From Archaeoglobi archaeon (GTDB lineage Archaea; Halobacteriota; Archaeoglobi; Archaeoglobales; Archaeoglobaceae), in assembly GCA_004347865.1 (NCBI GenBank), contig QNUZ01000018.1, positions 1 through 16,251 of the forward strand: a stretch of DNA of 16,251 nucleotides. Direction: 5' to 3'. The position numbers were made by a program, and so were the translations under genes. How positions within the stretch are numbered: the stretch's first letter is position 1; each line of letters opens with the position of its first letter. Below are positions 1 through 7,053 of the stretch, piece after piece. Below the pieces are notes generated by a model. The model did no database searches and was not told the DNA's origin. It was given only the letters and a program-made list of their open reading frames with translations.

Positions 1-336
1 CAGGTTCAGAATCTGGTTGCCCAGCTTCAGCAGATCCAGCAGCAGCTTCAGCTGGTGGTAGGCCAGAAGGCCCAGGTTGAGGCGATGCTCGAAGAGGCAA
101 AGCAAGCCCTGGAAGAGCTGCAGAAGGTCGATGAGACTGCCACGATATACAAGGCAGTGGGGAGCATTCTGGTCAAGGCAACGAAGGAGAACGTGGTCAA
201 GGAGCTGAACGAGAAAAAGGAGAGCTTCGAAATAAGGATAAAGACCCTTGAAAGACAGGAGGAAAGGCTCAGGGAGAGATTTGCAGAACTTCAAAAGAAG
301 CTTCAGGGATTTCTAGGCCAGCCAGCAGCCCAGTAG
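1..336 (+). CDS. pfdB: prefoldin beta subunit (5'-truncated by the window)
   Basis: This is the C-terminal 111 residues of prefoldin beta, a hexameric chaperone subunit that holds unfolded proteins in the cytoplasm and passes them to the thermosome. The reading frame is open from base 1, so the true start lies outside the window; a GTG at 55 is an internal valine. The visible part begins with a Gln-rich coiled-coil helix, then a central linker (VDETATIYKAVGSILVKAT), which matches the beta-hairpin region of the family, then a long charged second helix ending in a short Gln/Ala tail. Heptad spacing of Leu, Ala and Val is clear in both helices. The central motif and the double coiled coil make the family assignment firm. 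It ends 10 bases before the convergent stop of the next gene. Confidence 0.93.
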   Translation, partial: QVQNLVAQLQQIQQQLQLVVGQKAQVEAMLEEAKQALEELQKVDETATIYKAVGSILVKATKENVVKELNEKKESFEIRIKTLERQEERLRERFAELQKKLQGFLGQPAAQ

Positions 337-346
337 CCAGAGAATT

Positions 347-757
347 TTAGTTATCATTTTTAAATTTGAGTCTGTAACACTTAAATGCCTCTAAAATGGC
401 TGAAAGATCCTTGTCAATCCTGAAGAACTCAACAGAGTTTATTATAACCTCCTTTCCGACCTCAACCTTTTCCTCAAGTTCGTCCGACAGTACAACCTCT
501 CCGTTCTGGGTTTTTTCGTAGGACTCCATGTTCTCCTCGATACCGACAACAAGAAACCTTCTTCTGAAAAAATATGGCTTCATTTTCCTGTCGAGAAAAC
601 CGAGGGTCACAAAAGTTTCCTTTGGAATTAACGACGTCCTCATCGCTATTGCGCCCGAATTTATTCCCAACTCATCTTCCTCAAGCTCGTAGCTGTATCC
701 GCCAATCCTGCTCACGTATATATCCGAGATCACCTCAACCGGGTATCGGTACATCAT
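347..757 (-). CDS. conserved hypothetical protein, mixed alpha/beta
   Basis: I do not recognise this 136-residue protein. It is soluble, with no signal peptide or membrane segment. It has an aromatic/basic middle (residues near KMKPYFFRRRFLVVGIEE), an acidic segment (LSDELEEKVEVGKEVIINS), which looks like a strand-rich domain, and a C-terminal amphipathic helix. The frame can be extended to TTG codons at 772 or 769. I prefer ATG 757 because a TATA-like element on the same strand (centre about 781) sits about 24 nt upstream, the usual spacing for a leaderless archaeal transcript, and I see no ribosome site for the TTG codons. It is tail-to-tail with prefoldin beta. No function can be assigned from sequence alone. 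Confidence 0.7.
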   Translation of the reverse strand: MMYRYPVEVISDIYVSRIGGYSYELEEDELGINSGAIAMRTSLIPKETFVTLGFLDRKMKPYFFRRRFLVVGIEENMESYEKTQNGEVVLSDELEEKVEVGKEVIINSVEFFRIDKDLSAILEAFKCYRLKFKNDN

Positions 758-773
758 TCTTATCTTCAACAAG

Positions 774-787
774 CTGCTATAAATCGA
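774..787 (-). promoter_or_regulatory. TATA-type promoter of the reverse-strand hypothetical gene
   Basis: On the reverse strand the sequence reads ATCGATTTATAGC, with ATTTATA at 784-778. Its centre lies about 24 nt before ATG 757, the distance expected between an archaeal TATA box and the transcription start, so a leaderless mRNA is likely. Confidence 0.4.
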
Positions 788-858
788 TTTTGCTCATAAC
801 CGCTACGGAAAAAGGTCGGGAAGAAGCAGAAAGGTCATACAGTTAAAGATTCTGGCCA

Positions 859-1206
859 TTAATGGCTCTCAAAAAGCTCCATCAGCTCCTTTGCGATCTT
901 CAGGCCCTCCTCTCTGCTTGACGCTTTCGTAATGATGTGGATCTCCTGATTCGAGGATCCGTAGGAGAGGATTGCCCTCAGGTTTCCCCTTTCGTCAACT
1001 CTTGTGATCTTAAATCTCAAACCATGCCCCGTCCTCGAGCCCTTGTTCTCGATCCTTCCAAAGATTACCCTGCTCACCTGCCTGTGCGACAGAATTTCGC
1101 CTATCCACCTCAGCGCCTCTCTGCCCCCTATGACCGTCTTGTGCCTCCCGCTGAAGACCACGTATTTTCTCAAAATCCAAACATAAATTCTTAGCGATTC
1201 AGGCAA
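859..1206 (-). CDS. conserved hypothetical protein, small basic
   Basis: This 115-residue protein is not recognised. It has an N-terminal stretch rich in Arg and aromatic residues (LRIYVWILRKYVVFSGRHK), a middle part with several Arg/Gly/Ser residues (RIENKGSRTGHGLRFKITR), a predicted beta strand pair and a C-terminal amphipathic helix (KIAKELMELFESH). The basic character would suit nucleic-acid binding, but that is only an inference. The start is a TTG at 1206 with no clear ribosome site; a weak A/T-rich element on the same strand near 1228 could drive a leaderless message. A later TTG (about 1173) or GTG (about 1164) in the same frame are alternative starts. It faces the NAD(P)H-hydrate repair gene across a short divergent promoter of 31 bp. 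Confidence 0.6.
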   Translation of the reverse strand: MPESLRIYVWILRKYVVFSGRHKTVIGGREALRWIGEILSHRQVSRVIFGRIENKGSRTGHGLRFKITRVDERGNLRAILSYGSSNQEIHIITKASSREEGLKIAKELMELFESH

Positions 1207-1237
1207 AAATTTTAAGCTTTAGGCAAATTAAACTCTG
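1207..1237 (+). promoter_or_regulatory. short divergent promoter region with TATA box for the hydrate-repair gene
   Basis: The plus strand carries TTTTAA at 1210-1215, centred about 25 nt before ATG 1238 with no Shine-Dalgarno sequence between, so the forward gene is probably transcribed as a leaderless mRNA. A reverse-strand A/T-rich element near 1224-1232 could serve the opposite gene. Confidence 0.45.
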
Positions 1238-2635
1238 ATGGAAACCATTAACTCAAAGGACATGCGGATTCTCGATCTGAACTGCGAATATTTCGGCCTT
1301 AGCAGGCTTCAGCTCATGGAAAACGCCGGAAAGGCCGTTGCAGAGGAAATAATGAGGAGGTTCAGCGGAGGGAGGGTTGCCGTCTACGCCGGAAGCGGGA
1401 ACAACGGAGGAGACGGATTCGTAGCGGCAAGGCATCTCAGGGGATTTGACGTCGAGATATTCCTTGCTGGAGAGCCTAAAACCGAGATCGCACAGAAGAA
1501 CTTCGAGATTCTGAAGAAGGCAGGCTACAAAATCCAGAAGGTATCGGAATCCGATGCGGAGATAATCGTTGACGCTCTTCTCGGCACAGGAATCACCGGC
1601 AGGCCCAGGGGGGATTACGAGAGGGCAATCGAGATTATAAACAGCAGCAAAGCCTTCAGGGTGGCAGTCGACGTTCCCAGCGGTCTTAACGCGGACACAG
1701 GCGAATACGAGATCGCGGTTAAAGCCGACCTCACCGTTACATTTCACAAAATGAAGCCCGGAATAATCAAGGCAAGGGATATCTGCGGGGAGGTCGTTGT
1801 TAGGGACATAGGAATTCCCGAGGCATTCGAAAGGATCTGCGGGGTTGGAGACGTTGTAGCAACCTACAAGAGGTTCGAAGACGCTCACAAGGGGATGCAC
1901 GGCAGGGTTGCGGTTATAGGCGGCGGGGACTATACGGGAGCAGTTGCCTTCGCGAGCCTTTCTGCCTACCACTCCGGGGCGGACATAGTCATTACAGCGG
2001 TGCCCGAGAGCATAAAGAGCATCGTTGCAGGCTTCAGCCCGAATTTAATCGTCAGGGGCCTGAAGGGGGAAAAGATCACACCGAGAAATCTCAGAGAAGC
2101 TGAGGAGATCGTCAGAAAATGCGACGTTGCGGTCATCGGAATGGGTGTCGGGGAAAATCCTGAATTCAAGGAGTTCGTTGAAGAGCTCCTGAAGAGCTGC
2201 AGAAAGGCCGTTCTTGATGCCGAGGGTATAACAGGGAACATTCCCGAGGGGGTTGAATGCATACTCACACCGCATAGGGGGGAGCTGAAGAAGAACTTTG
2301 GCGCCGAGCCGAAAGATGTTCAGAGGGTTGCGAGGGAAACGGGGGCCGTAATCCTGCTGAAGGGAAAGGAGGACATAATAACCGACGGCCAGCGGACAAA
2401 GGTTAACAGAACCGGAAACGCAGGAATGACCGTTGGGGGAACCGGAGACGTGCTTGCCGGAATGTGCGGGGCGCTTTTCTGTCTCGACGATGCGTTCCAC
2501 TCAGCCTGTGCCTCAGCTTTCGTGAACGGCTACGCCGGAGATCTCTGCCTTGAGAAATACGGGTACAACTTCACCTCCATGCACCTGATCGAAATGCTGC
2601 CCGAAGCCTTCAGGAGGTGTCTTTCTTGGAAATAG
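1238..2635 (+). CDS. nnr: bifunctional NAD(P)H-hydrate epimerase / ADP-dependent NAD(P)H-hydrate dehydratase
   Basis: This enzyme repairs hydrated NAD(P)H: the N-terminal domain epimerises the R and S hydrates and the C-terminal domain dehydrates the S form using ADP. Length (465 residues) and domain order match the YjeF-type fusion. Residues 1-205 are the YjeF_N Rossmann epimerase: GSGNNGGDGFVAARHL (52-67), LLGTGITGRPRG (114-125) and VDVPSGLNADTG (144-155). Residues about 215-465 are the ribokinase-like carbohydrate-kinase fold: GRVAVIGGG (222-230), the ILTPHRGEL motif (342-350), and NAGMTVGGTGDVLAGM (394-409), where D404 is the expected catalytic aspartate. All key motifs are intact. ATG 1238 is preceded by a TATA box at the leaderless distance. 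Its last 10-19 bases overlap the start of the M20 gene, so the two are probably co-transcribed. Confidence 0.95.
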   Translation: METINSKDMRILDLNCEYFGLSRLQLMENAGKAVAEEIMRRFSGGRVAVYAGSGNNGGDGFVAARHLRGFDVEIFLAGEPKTEIAQKNFEILKKAGYKIQKVSESDAEIIVDALLGTGITGRPRGDYERAIEIINSSKAFRVAVDVPSGLNADTGEYEIAVKADLTVTFHKMKPGIIKARDICGEVVVRDIGIPEAFERICGVGDVVATYKRFEDAHKGMHGRVAVIGGGDYTGAVAFASLSAYHSGADIVITAVPESIKSIVAGFSPNLIVRGLKGEKITPRNLREAEEIVRKCDVAVIGMGVGENPEFKEFVEELLKSCRKAVLDAEGITGNIPEGVECILTPHRGELKKNFGAEPKDVQRVARETGAVILLKGKEDIITDGQRTKVNRTGNAGMTVGGTGDVLAGMCGALFCLDDAFHSACASAFVNGYAGDLCLEKYGYNFTSMHLIEMLPEAFRRCLSWK

Positions 2636-3753
2636 ACGAGGTTGAGCTCACAAAGGCCCTGATCAAGATCGACACGCGAAATCCTCCAGGGGATACCTCG
2701 CAGGCAGTTGAATTTCTGGAGAACCTCTTTTCATCCTTTAAAACCAGAAAATACGTCAGCGAGGGAAAGGAGAGCCTTCTGGTCGAGATTTCGAAGGGAG
2801 AGAAAACCCTCATGCTCTCCTCCCACCTCGACACGGTCCCGTGCGGCGAAGAGCTTCTGAATCCTGTTGCGGTAAACGGAAAGCTCTACGGCAGGGGCAG
2901 TGCAGATGCGAAGGGTTGCGTTGCCTCAATCTGCTCAGCCGCGCTTTCTCTTCCGGATTCAGGAATCGGGCTCAAGCTGGCCTTCACGGCCGACGAGGAG
3001 GTTGGAGGAAAAAACGGGCTCAGGAAGGTATTCGAGGCCGAAAAATGCGATGCAGTCGTTATCGGCGAGCCAACAGGCTGCGACTCGATAAACGTTATTC
3101 AGGGCTGCGTTCTGGCCGTTGATTTGGAATTCGAGGGAAAGGACGGCCATACCGCGGCAAGGGATTCCAGAGAGGGGGCCATATTCAGGGCATCGGAGTT
3201 CATAATCCATGCCTCGGAGTTTTTCAGAAATCTTAAGGGGAACTACGAGTCTTACAGAAGCCTTTTTGAAGGTCTCGGAATCCCCTTCACCATTAAAACC
3301 TGGGAAGCGGCATTCAATCCCTCCATGATAGAGGGCGGGGTAAAGAGAAACGTTGTGGCGCCGAAATGCAGACTTTCAGCGGACATCAGGTTTGCCCCCT
3401 GGATAGGTATCGAGGACATCCTCCGCTTCCTGAAGGGGGATGGTGTCAGGCTGACGGTTTGCGGCTTTCTGTCGGCATACGGAATGCTATGCGATCAGGT
3501 CCCACTTGAAAAAGACCTAAAGCTGCTAAAAACAATAAGCGAGGCCATAATGGATGAAAAAATCAAACCAAAGGCGCTTTTCACGCTCGGCGTCGGGGAC
3601 AGTAGGCACGTCAGAAGGTTCGGAATTCCCGCCTTCTACTTCGGTCCGGGAGGCGGCGATCTGCACGGAGAGGACGAATTCGTGTACATCTCCGAGCTCA
3701 GGACGGCCACAAGGATATACAGAAGGATAGCTGAGAACTTCAGAAGGTTCTGA
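2626..3753 (+). CDS. M20-family zinc metallo-deacylase (ArgE/DapE/LysK-like)
   Basis: This is a cytoplasmic dizinc amidohydrolase that should remove an acyl or peptide group from an amino-acid derivative; the true substrate is not fixed by sequence. Metal and catalytic residues are all present, numbered from TTG 2626: H67 and D69 (SSHLDTVP), bridging D94 (GRGSADAKG), catalytic E124/E125 (TADEEVGG), E148 (VIGEPTG) and H347 (DLHGEDEF). The lid/dimerisation domain carries GKDGHTAARDS with H175. The longest frame begins with GTG 2617, but that GTG is itself part of GGAGGTG (2613-2619), a strong ribosome site spaced 6 nt from TTG 2626, so the TTG start (375 residues) is preferred. It overlaps the 3' end of the hydrate-repair gene and, tail-to-tail by 14 bp, the methionine adenosyltransferase gene. 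The LysK/ArgE/DapE choice is uncertain. Confidence 0.88.
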   Translation: MEIDEVELTKALIKIDTRNPPGDTSQAVEFLENLFSSFKTRKYVSEGKESLLVEISKGEKTLMLSSHLDTVPCGEELLNPVAVNGKLYGRGSADAKGCVASICSAALSLPDSGIGLKLAFTADEEVGGKNGLRKVFEAEKCDAVVIGEPTGCDSINVIQGCVLAVDLEFEGKDGHTAARDSREGAIFRASEFIIHASEFFRNLKGNYESYRSLFEGLGIPFTIKTWEAAFNPSMIEGGVKRNVVAPKCRLSADIRFAPWIGIEDILRFLKGDGVRLTVCGFLSAYGMLCDQVPLEKDLKLLKTISEAIMDEKIKPKALFTLGVGDSRHVRRFGIPAFYFGPGGGDLHGEDEFVYISELRTATRIYRRIAENFRRF

Positions 3754-4936
3754 TCTCTCCCCTGATCACCTTATCAGTGAGCTTTGTCACGTTTCCTATC
3801 ATCTCCTCCGCAATCTCCCGTACCCTGCGTTCAAGCCTGTCAACCGTGTAGCCCTTCTTCGGAATTATCTGGATGCTCAGAACCTTCGGATCGTTGATTG
3901 GCTTTCCTATCTGGCTAAGAATTCTTACGTAAACCTCTCTAATGCCCTCAACCTCTTCGTAGCACCTGTTTGCTATCATGTTCGAAAGGAGGTTGTAAAG
4001 CTTTCCAACGTGGTTTATCGGGTTTTTGCCACTCGTTGCCTCCATGCTCATCGGCCTTCCCGGGGTTATAAGCCCGTTGCATCTGTTTCCTCTCCCAACG
4101 TTCCCGTCATCGCCGTTCTCCGCGGAAGTTCCCGTTACCGTCAGGTATACGCTCTGTCTCTCGTAGTTATCCGCCGTGTTGACGAAAACCTCGACCTCCT
4201 TCGAGGTGTACTCAGCCGATATATCCCTCAGGAATTCCGCAATTTCGGTCTTGACCGCGTCGTATTCGCTTATGCTGTTAACAAACCTGTCCACCATCGC
4301 AACGGCAACGGTGAGCTTTATTTTGTCCTTCTCCCTGAGCCCCATCACCTTAACGTCCTCCCCAACTGCCGGAAGCTTTTTCCTCAGTTCCTCGTAAATT
4401 CTCCTTTCCGCATTCAGCACGAGCTTCTCCGTATCGGAAAGCGGGGCAAATCCTATTCCGAAGGATGTATCGTTGGCCAGTGGAATCTCCGTTTTCCTCC
4501 TGAAAACATCCTGCAGATCCGCACTCCCCTCGCCCAGGCGAACGTCAAAGACCACGTCAAGCTCAGGATCGAGGAACCTCATCGCATTTTTAACGTAATC
4601 CTTGGCCGCCCTCAGGGCAACTCTGTCAGTCGGGATGACGTCGTCTCCGACCCTCCTAGTTGCCCTGCCAACGAGGATTATGTAAATGGGCTCTATAACC
4701 TCTCCTCCGCCGAATCTTGGCGAGGATCTTCCCGCAATTATCTGAGTTTCATCTGTATTGTGATGGAGCACCACGCCAAAACGCTTCAGATATTCCCTGC
4801 AGAGTTCCCTGCTCATGCTCTCGGCAATTCCGTCTGCAAGACTGTCCGGGTGACCAATACCCTTTCTTTCAACTATCTCAACCTTCTGCTCGTCAATGGG
4901 AGTATGGATGAGCTCCTCAACAACTATGTTCGGCAT
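3740..4936 (-). CDS. mat: archaeal S-adenosylmethionine synthetase (methionine adenosyltransferase)
   Basis: This enzyme makes S-adenosylmethionine from methionine and ATP, the methyl donor of the cell. The 398-residue protein belongs to the archaeal MAT family, which is very divergent from bacterial MetK. Visible signatures include ERKGIGHPDSLADGIAE (23-39, the ATP/metal-binding segment with H29, D31), FGVVLHHNTDETQI, the Gly-rich SSPRFGGGEVIEPIYI, the acidic RLGEGSADLQDVF segment, NGDDGNVGRGNRCNGLI, and GRPMSMEATSGKNPINHVGK. Length is normal and no key segment is missing. ATG 4936 is preceded by GGTGG (4945-4941) and a TATA-like element about 37 nt upstream. It is monocistronic, transcribed away from the asparagine-synthetase-like gene, and its last 14 bp overlap the M20 gene in the opposite orientation. 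Confidence 0.96.
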   Translation of the reverse strand: MPNIVVEELIHTPIDEQKVEIVERKGIGHPDSLADGIAESMSRELCREYLKRFGVVLHHNTDETQIIAGRSSPRFGGGEVIEPIYIILVGRATRRVGDDVIPTDRVALRAAKDYVKNAMRFLDPELDVVFDVRLGEGSADLQDVFRRKTEIPLANDTSFGIGFAPLSDTEKLVLNAERRIYEELRKKLPAVGEDVKVMGLREKDKIKLTVAVAMVDRFVNSISEYDAVKTEIAEFLRDISAEYTSKEVEVFVNTADNYERQSVYLTVTGTSAENGDDGNVGRGNRCNGLITPGRPMSMEATSGKNPINHVGKLYNLLSNMIANRCYEEVEGIREVYVRILSQIGKPINDPKVLSIQIIPKKGYTVDRLERRVREIAEEMIGNVTKLTDKVIRGEIRTF

Positions 4937-4940
4937 CGAA

Positions 4941-4980
4941 CCACCAGAATGCCTGAAACCGAAGGTGAATATTAAAGTTT
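4941..4980 (-). promoter_or_regulatory. promoter and ribosome site of mat
   Basis: Reverse strand: TTTAATA-type box near 4976-4970, predicted transcription start near 4947, and GGTGG at 4945-4941 just before ATG 4936. Box-to-start spacing allows a short leader with this ribosome site. Confidence 0.4.
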
Positions 4981-5025
4981 TGCCGACCGCTTCCCTAACA
5001 GGAACGGGTTTCTAGCGGGCGACAG

Positions 5026-5049
5026 AATTATAATCTTCCAAGGAGAGGT
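5026..5049 (+). promoter_or_regulatory. promoter and ribosome site of the asparagine-synthetase-like unit
   Basis: AATTATAATC (5026-5035) is a TATA-like element, and AGGAGAGG (5041-5048) is a good Shine-Dalgarno sequence 7 nt before GTG 5056. The two are too close for both to be used on one short mRNA: the box alone predicts a leaderless start near 5056, the ribosome site implies a start further upstream. Confidence 0.35.
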
Positions 5050-5055
5050 TTCAGG

Positions 5056-6186
5056 GTGATCAATGCCGTATTCGATTTCGAAGCGGGAAGGATAAGAAGG
5101 ATATACGCCTCGGCAGTTTATCCCTGCGAGCAGAAGGGGAACGTATTCTACGACTCGGAAATCGTCCCCAACCTGAAGCTAGCCGAGGACATGCCAAGAA
5201 GTCTCGAATGCCTTCACTCGGTAGTTGCATTCAGACCTTCCCATATACTCATGTCCCGTGATATTCTCGGCGGGAAACCGCTCTACTACGATTCCGGCGG
5301 CATATCCTCATTCAGCTCCCACCTCGAGAACCCGACCGAGCTGAAGCCCGGGGAACTGATAAAGATTGACTACGAGGGCAGAATTCTCGAGAGAAAAAGA
5401 TTCGGATTTGAGGAGGCAATTTTAAGGGAAGAAAGGAATCCGGAGGATCTGGAGAAGGAGATAATCCGGGAAATATCCTGCCTGAAGCCCAGAAACTGCT
5501 GCATAGCATTCTCAGGCGGGCTGGATTCTGCGCTGCTGGCTTCTCTCTACGATCTCCCTCTGATTTCCGTGACCTCGAGCGAAAAGGAGGAGGAATGGGT
5601 AAGAACGGTTGCAAAGGAGCTCTCGAGGGAGATAGACGTGTACAGAATCTCCGAGGAGGACGTAAGCGGGGCGATTCCTGAGGTTTCTAAAGCAATAGAG
5701 ACCGGGGGCTTTTTGCAGCTCTCGATAGCAATTCCAGTCCACTTTGCAATGAAATTCGCAAAAAATAACGGCTTCGATGAGATCATGTTCGGCCAGGGAG
5801 CCGATGAGCTTTTCGGGGGCTACAAGAGGTACGAAAAATACTCGGGAGGGGATCTGGAAAGGGTCATGCTGGAGGACCTGAAGAACATCGGGGAAAGAAA
5901 TCTGGTGAGGGACTGCAAGCTCTCATACCACAACGGAATAAGACTGATCCTTCCGTATCTGAGGTGGGAGGTCATAAGGGGTTCGCTGAGCATTCCGGCC
6001 GATTTGAAGGTTGCCAGATTTGAGGGGAGGGTTGTAAGAAAATACTTTTTAAGGAAGATCGCCCGGGAATACCTGCCGGAGGAAGTGGTATGGAAGGAAA
6101 AAAAGGCGATCCAGTACTCCACAGGAGTGGCAAAAATTCTGAGAAGGCTCTGCTCTTCACGGACTGGGAGGGCCCCTGGATCCTGA
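5056..6186 (+). CDS. asparagine-synthetase-like ATP-dependent amide ligase with degenerate glutaminase domain
   Basis: The C-terminal half is a clear asparagine-synthetase ATP-pyrophosphatase domain: FSGGLDSALLASL (152-164, the pyrophosphate loop) and FGQGADELFGGY (245-256). The N-terminal about 120 residues resemble only the latter part of a class II glutaminase (SRDILGGKPLYY, SSFSSHL, LKPGELIKIDYEG); the Met-Cys-Gly start that supplies the catalytic cysteine is absent. The protein therefore probably adenylates a carboxylate and uses free ammonia or another nucleophile, as in beta-lactam-synthetase-like relatives; the substrate is unknown. At 376 residues it is shorter than AsnB (over 500). 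Start GTG 5056 has AGGAGAGG upstream. The last 97 bp overlap the HAD gene, and the final about 14 residues (RLCSSRTGRAPGS) look unlike a normal AsnB end because they are read from the HAD coding sequence in another frame. Confidence 0.85.
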   Translation: MINAVFDFEAGRIRRIYASAVYPCEQKGNVFYDSEIVPNLKLAEDMPRSLECLHSVVAFRPSHILMSRDILGGKPLYYDSGGISSFSSHLENPTELKPGELIKIDYEGRILERKRFGFEEAILREERNPEDLEKEIIREISCLKPRNCCIAFSGGLDSALLASLYDLPLISVTSSEKEEEWVRTVAKELSREIDVYRISEEDVSGAIPEVSKAIETGGFLQLSIAIPVHFAMKFAKNNGFDEIMFGQGADELFGGYKRYEKYSGGDLERVMLEDLKNIGERNLVRDCKLSYHNGIRLILPYLRWEVIRGSLSIPADLKVARFEGRVVRKYFLRKIAREYLPEEVVWKEKKAIQYSTGVAKILRRLCSSRTGRAPGS

Positions 6187-7049
6187 ACGATTTTGCATAC
6201 GAGCTTTGCTTGGCCGTTTTCAACAACGAGCGATTTTTCAGAAACCTGAGCGAGTACGATGACTACCTTTTCTACGTCGCAAAAAGGAGGGGATACGAGG
6301 CCGGATACACGCTCAAGCTGCTTGCTCCCTTCATATCCGCCTTCGGACTCGACGAGAGGATAATCGGGGGGCTGATAAACTCCGCCAAATTTGTTCCCGG
6401 CGCCATTCCGGCTTCGGAGAGAATTCTTAAAAACTTCCATCCAGTCGTGATTTCGACCGCCTACGAAAAATTCGTCAGGCAGACTGCGGAAAGGATAGGT
6501 TTCAAAACTGTCCACGGCAGCGAACTGGATTTTTCGCTCCAGCTTGATGAAGGCCTTAAGAACGAGGTCCTGAAGAGCGTGGACATCATAGCCTCACTCC
6601 AGGGCGGGGAGCTGATAGAATTCATGGACAGACTGATGGAGAAGTTATGGGATCGTTTGGCGGGTTTGAAGGTTATAGGAGCAAGAGAGAAGGCAGAAAT
6701 TCTGGAAAGATACAAGCCAGAAAATCCGATCGCAATAGGGGACAGCATAACAGACTGCAAGATGTTCGAAAAAGCTAGAGAGCTGGGGGGCGTTGCGGTT
6801 GCCTTCAACGGAAACAGGTATGCCCTTGAGGGGGCTGATGTGGCAATAGTGAGCCGGTCCGCGAATGCTACGGCAATCGTTGCAGAAACACTCCTGAAGG
6901 GAGGGATGAAACCGGAACTGCTGAAGTCCCTGAAGTACCCGAGGGGCACTAGGGTATATATAATGGATGAGGCTGACTTCGATACGGTGCTGGAGATGTC
7001 CATGAGAATGAGGGTTAAGCTCAGGGGCTCCGCAGGGAGTTTGGGGTGA
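6090..7049 (+). CDS. HAD-superfamily phosphatase-like protein
   Basis: This is a HAD-fold hydrolase, predicted to dephosphorylate a small molecule in the cytoplasm. Motif I is LLFTDWEGPW with nucleophile D25; the usual second Asp is Glu (D-W-E). Motif II is VISTAY (S122/T123), a Lys of motif III is probably K201 (GAREKAEIL), and motif IV is IGDSITDCKMF (D218, D222). A large helical cap lies between residues 30 and 110. It resembles an archaeal uncharacterised HAD group (COG4030-like, from memory). The start ATG 6090 has GGAGG seven nt upstream but puts the nucleophile unusually far in (residue 25), and there is no ATG, GTG or TTG between 6090 and the nucleophile. It overlaps the upstream ligase by 97 nt in the -1 frame and lies 4 nt before the flavoprotein, so the three genes are likely one transcript. 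Confidence 0.8.
   Translation: MEGKKGDPVLHRSGKNSEKALLFTDWEGPWILNDFAYELCLAVFNNERFFRNLSEYDDYLFYVAKRRGYEAGYTLKLLAPFISAFGLDERIIGGLINSAKFVPGAIPASERILKNFHPVVISTAYEKFVRQTAERIGFKTVHGSELDFSLQLDEGLKNEVLKSVDIIASLQGGELIEFMDRLMEKLWDRLAGLKVIGAREKAEILERYKPENPIAIGDSITDCKMFEKARELGGVAVAFNGNRYALEGADVAIVSRSANATAIVAETLLKGGMKPELLKSLKYPRGTRVYIMDEADFDTVLEMSMRMRVKLRGSAGSLG
6099..6105 (+). other. A_AAA_AAG heptamer in the ligase/HAD overlap (possible -1 frameshift site)
   Basis: In the ligase frame the codons are GAA AAA AAG (6097-6105), giving the heptamer A_AAA_AAG. A -1 slip here moves exactly into the HAD frame and would make a ligase-HAD fusion joining after the KEKK residues. It lies 9 nt after the HAD ATG. The match to the classical dnaX slip sequence is seen directly; use as a frameshift site is a guess, and a poly-A run in Lys codons can occur by chance. 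Confidence 0.3.
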
Positions 7050-7053
7050 GAAC

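Noticed and set aside
1253..1972. 239-codon reverse frame inside the NAD(P)H-hydrate repair gene
   Set aside because: Antisense shadow of a gene with intact motifs; no ribosome site, promoter or domain.
2617..2625. GTG 2617 as the start of the M20 gene
   Set aside because: That GTG is part of the GGAGGTG ribosome site that is ideally spaced for TTG 2626.
4010..4975. 321-codon open frame on the plus strand opposite the methionine adenosyltransferase gene
   Set aside because: The reverse-strand protein matches the archaeal MAT family along its full length; the antisense frame has no recognisable domain and is a codon-bias shadow.
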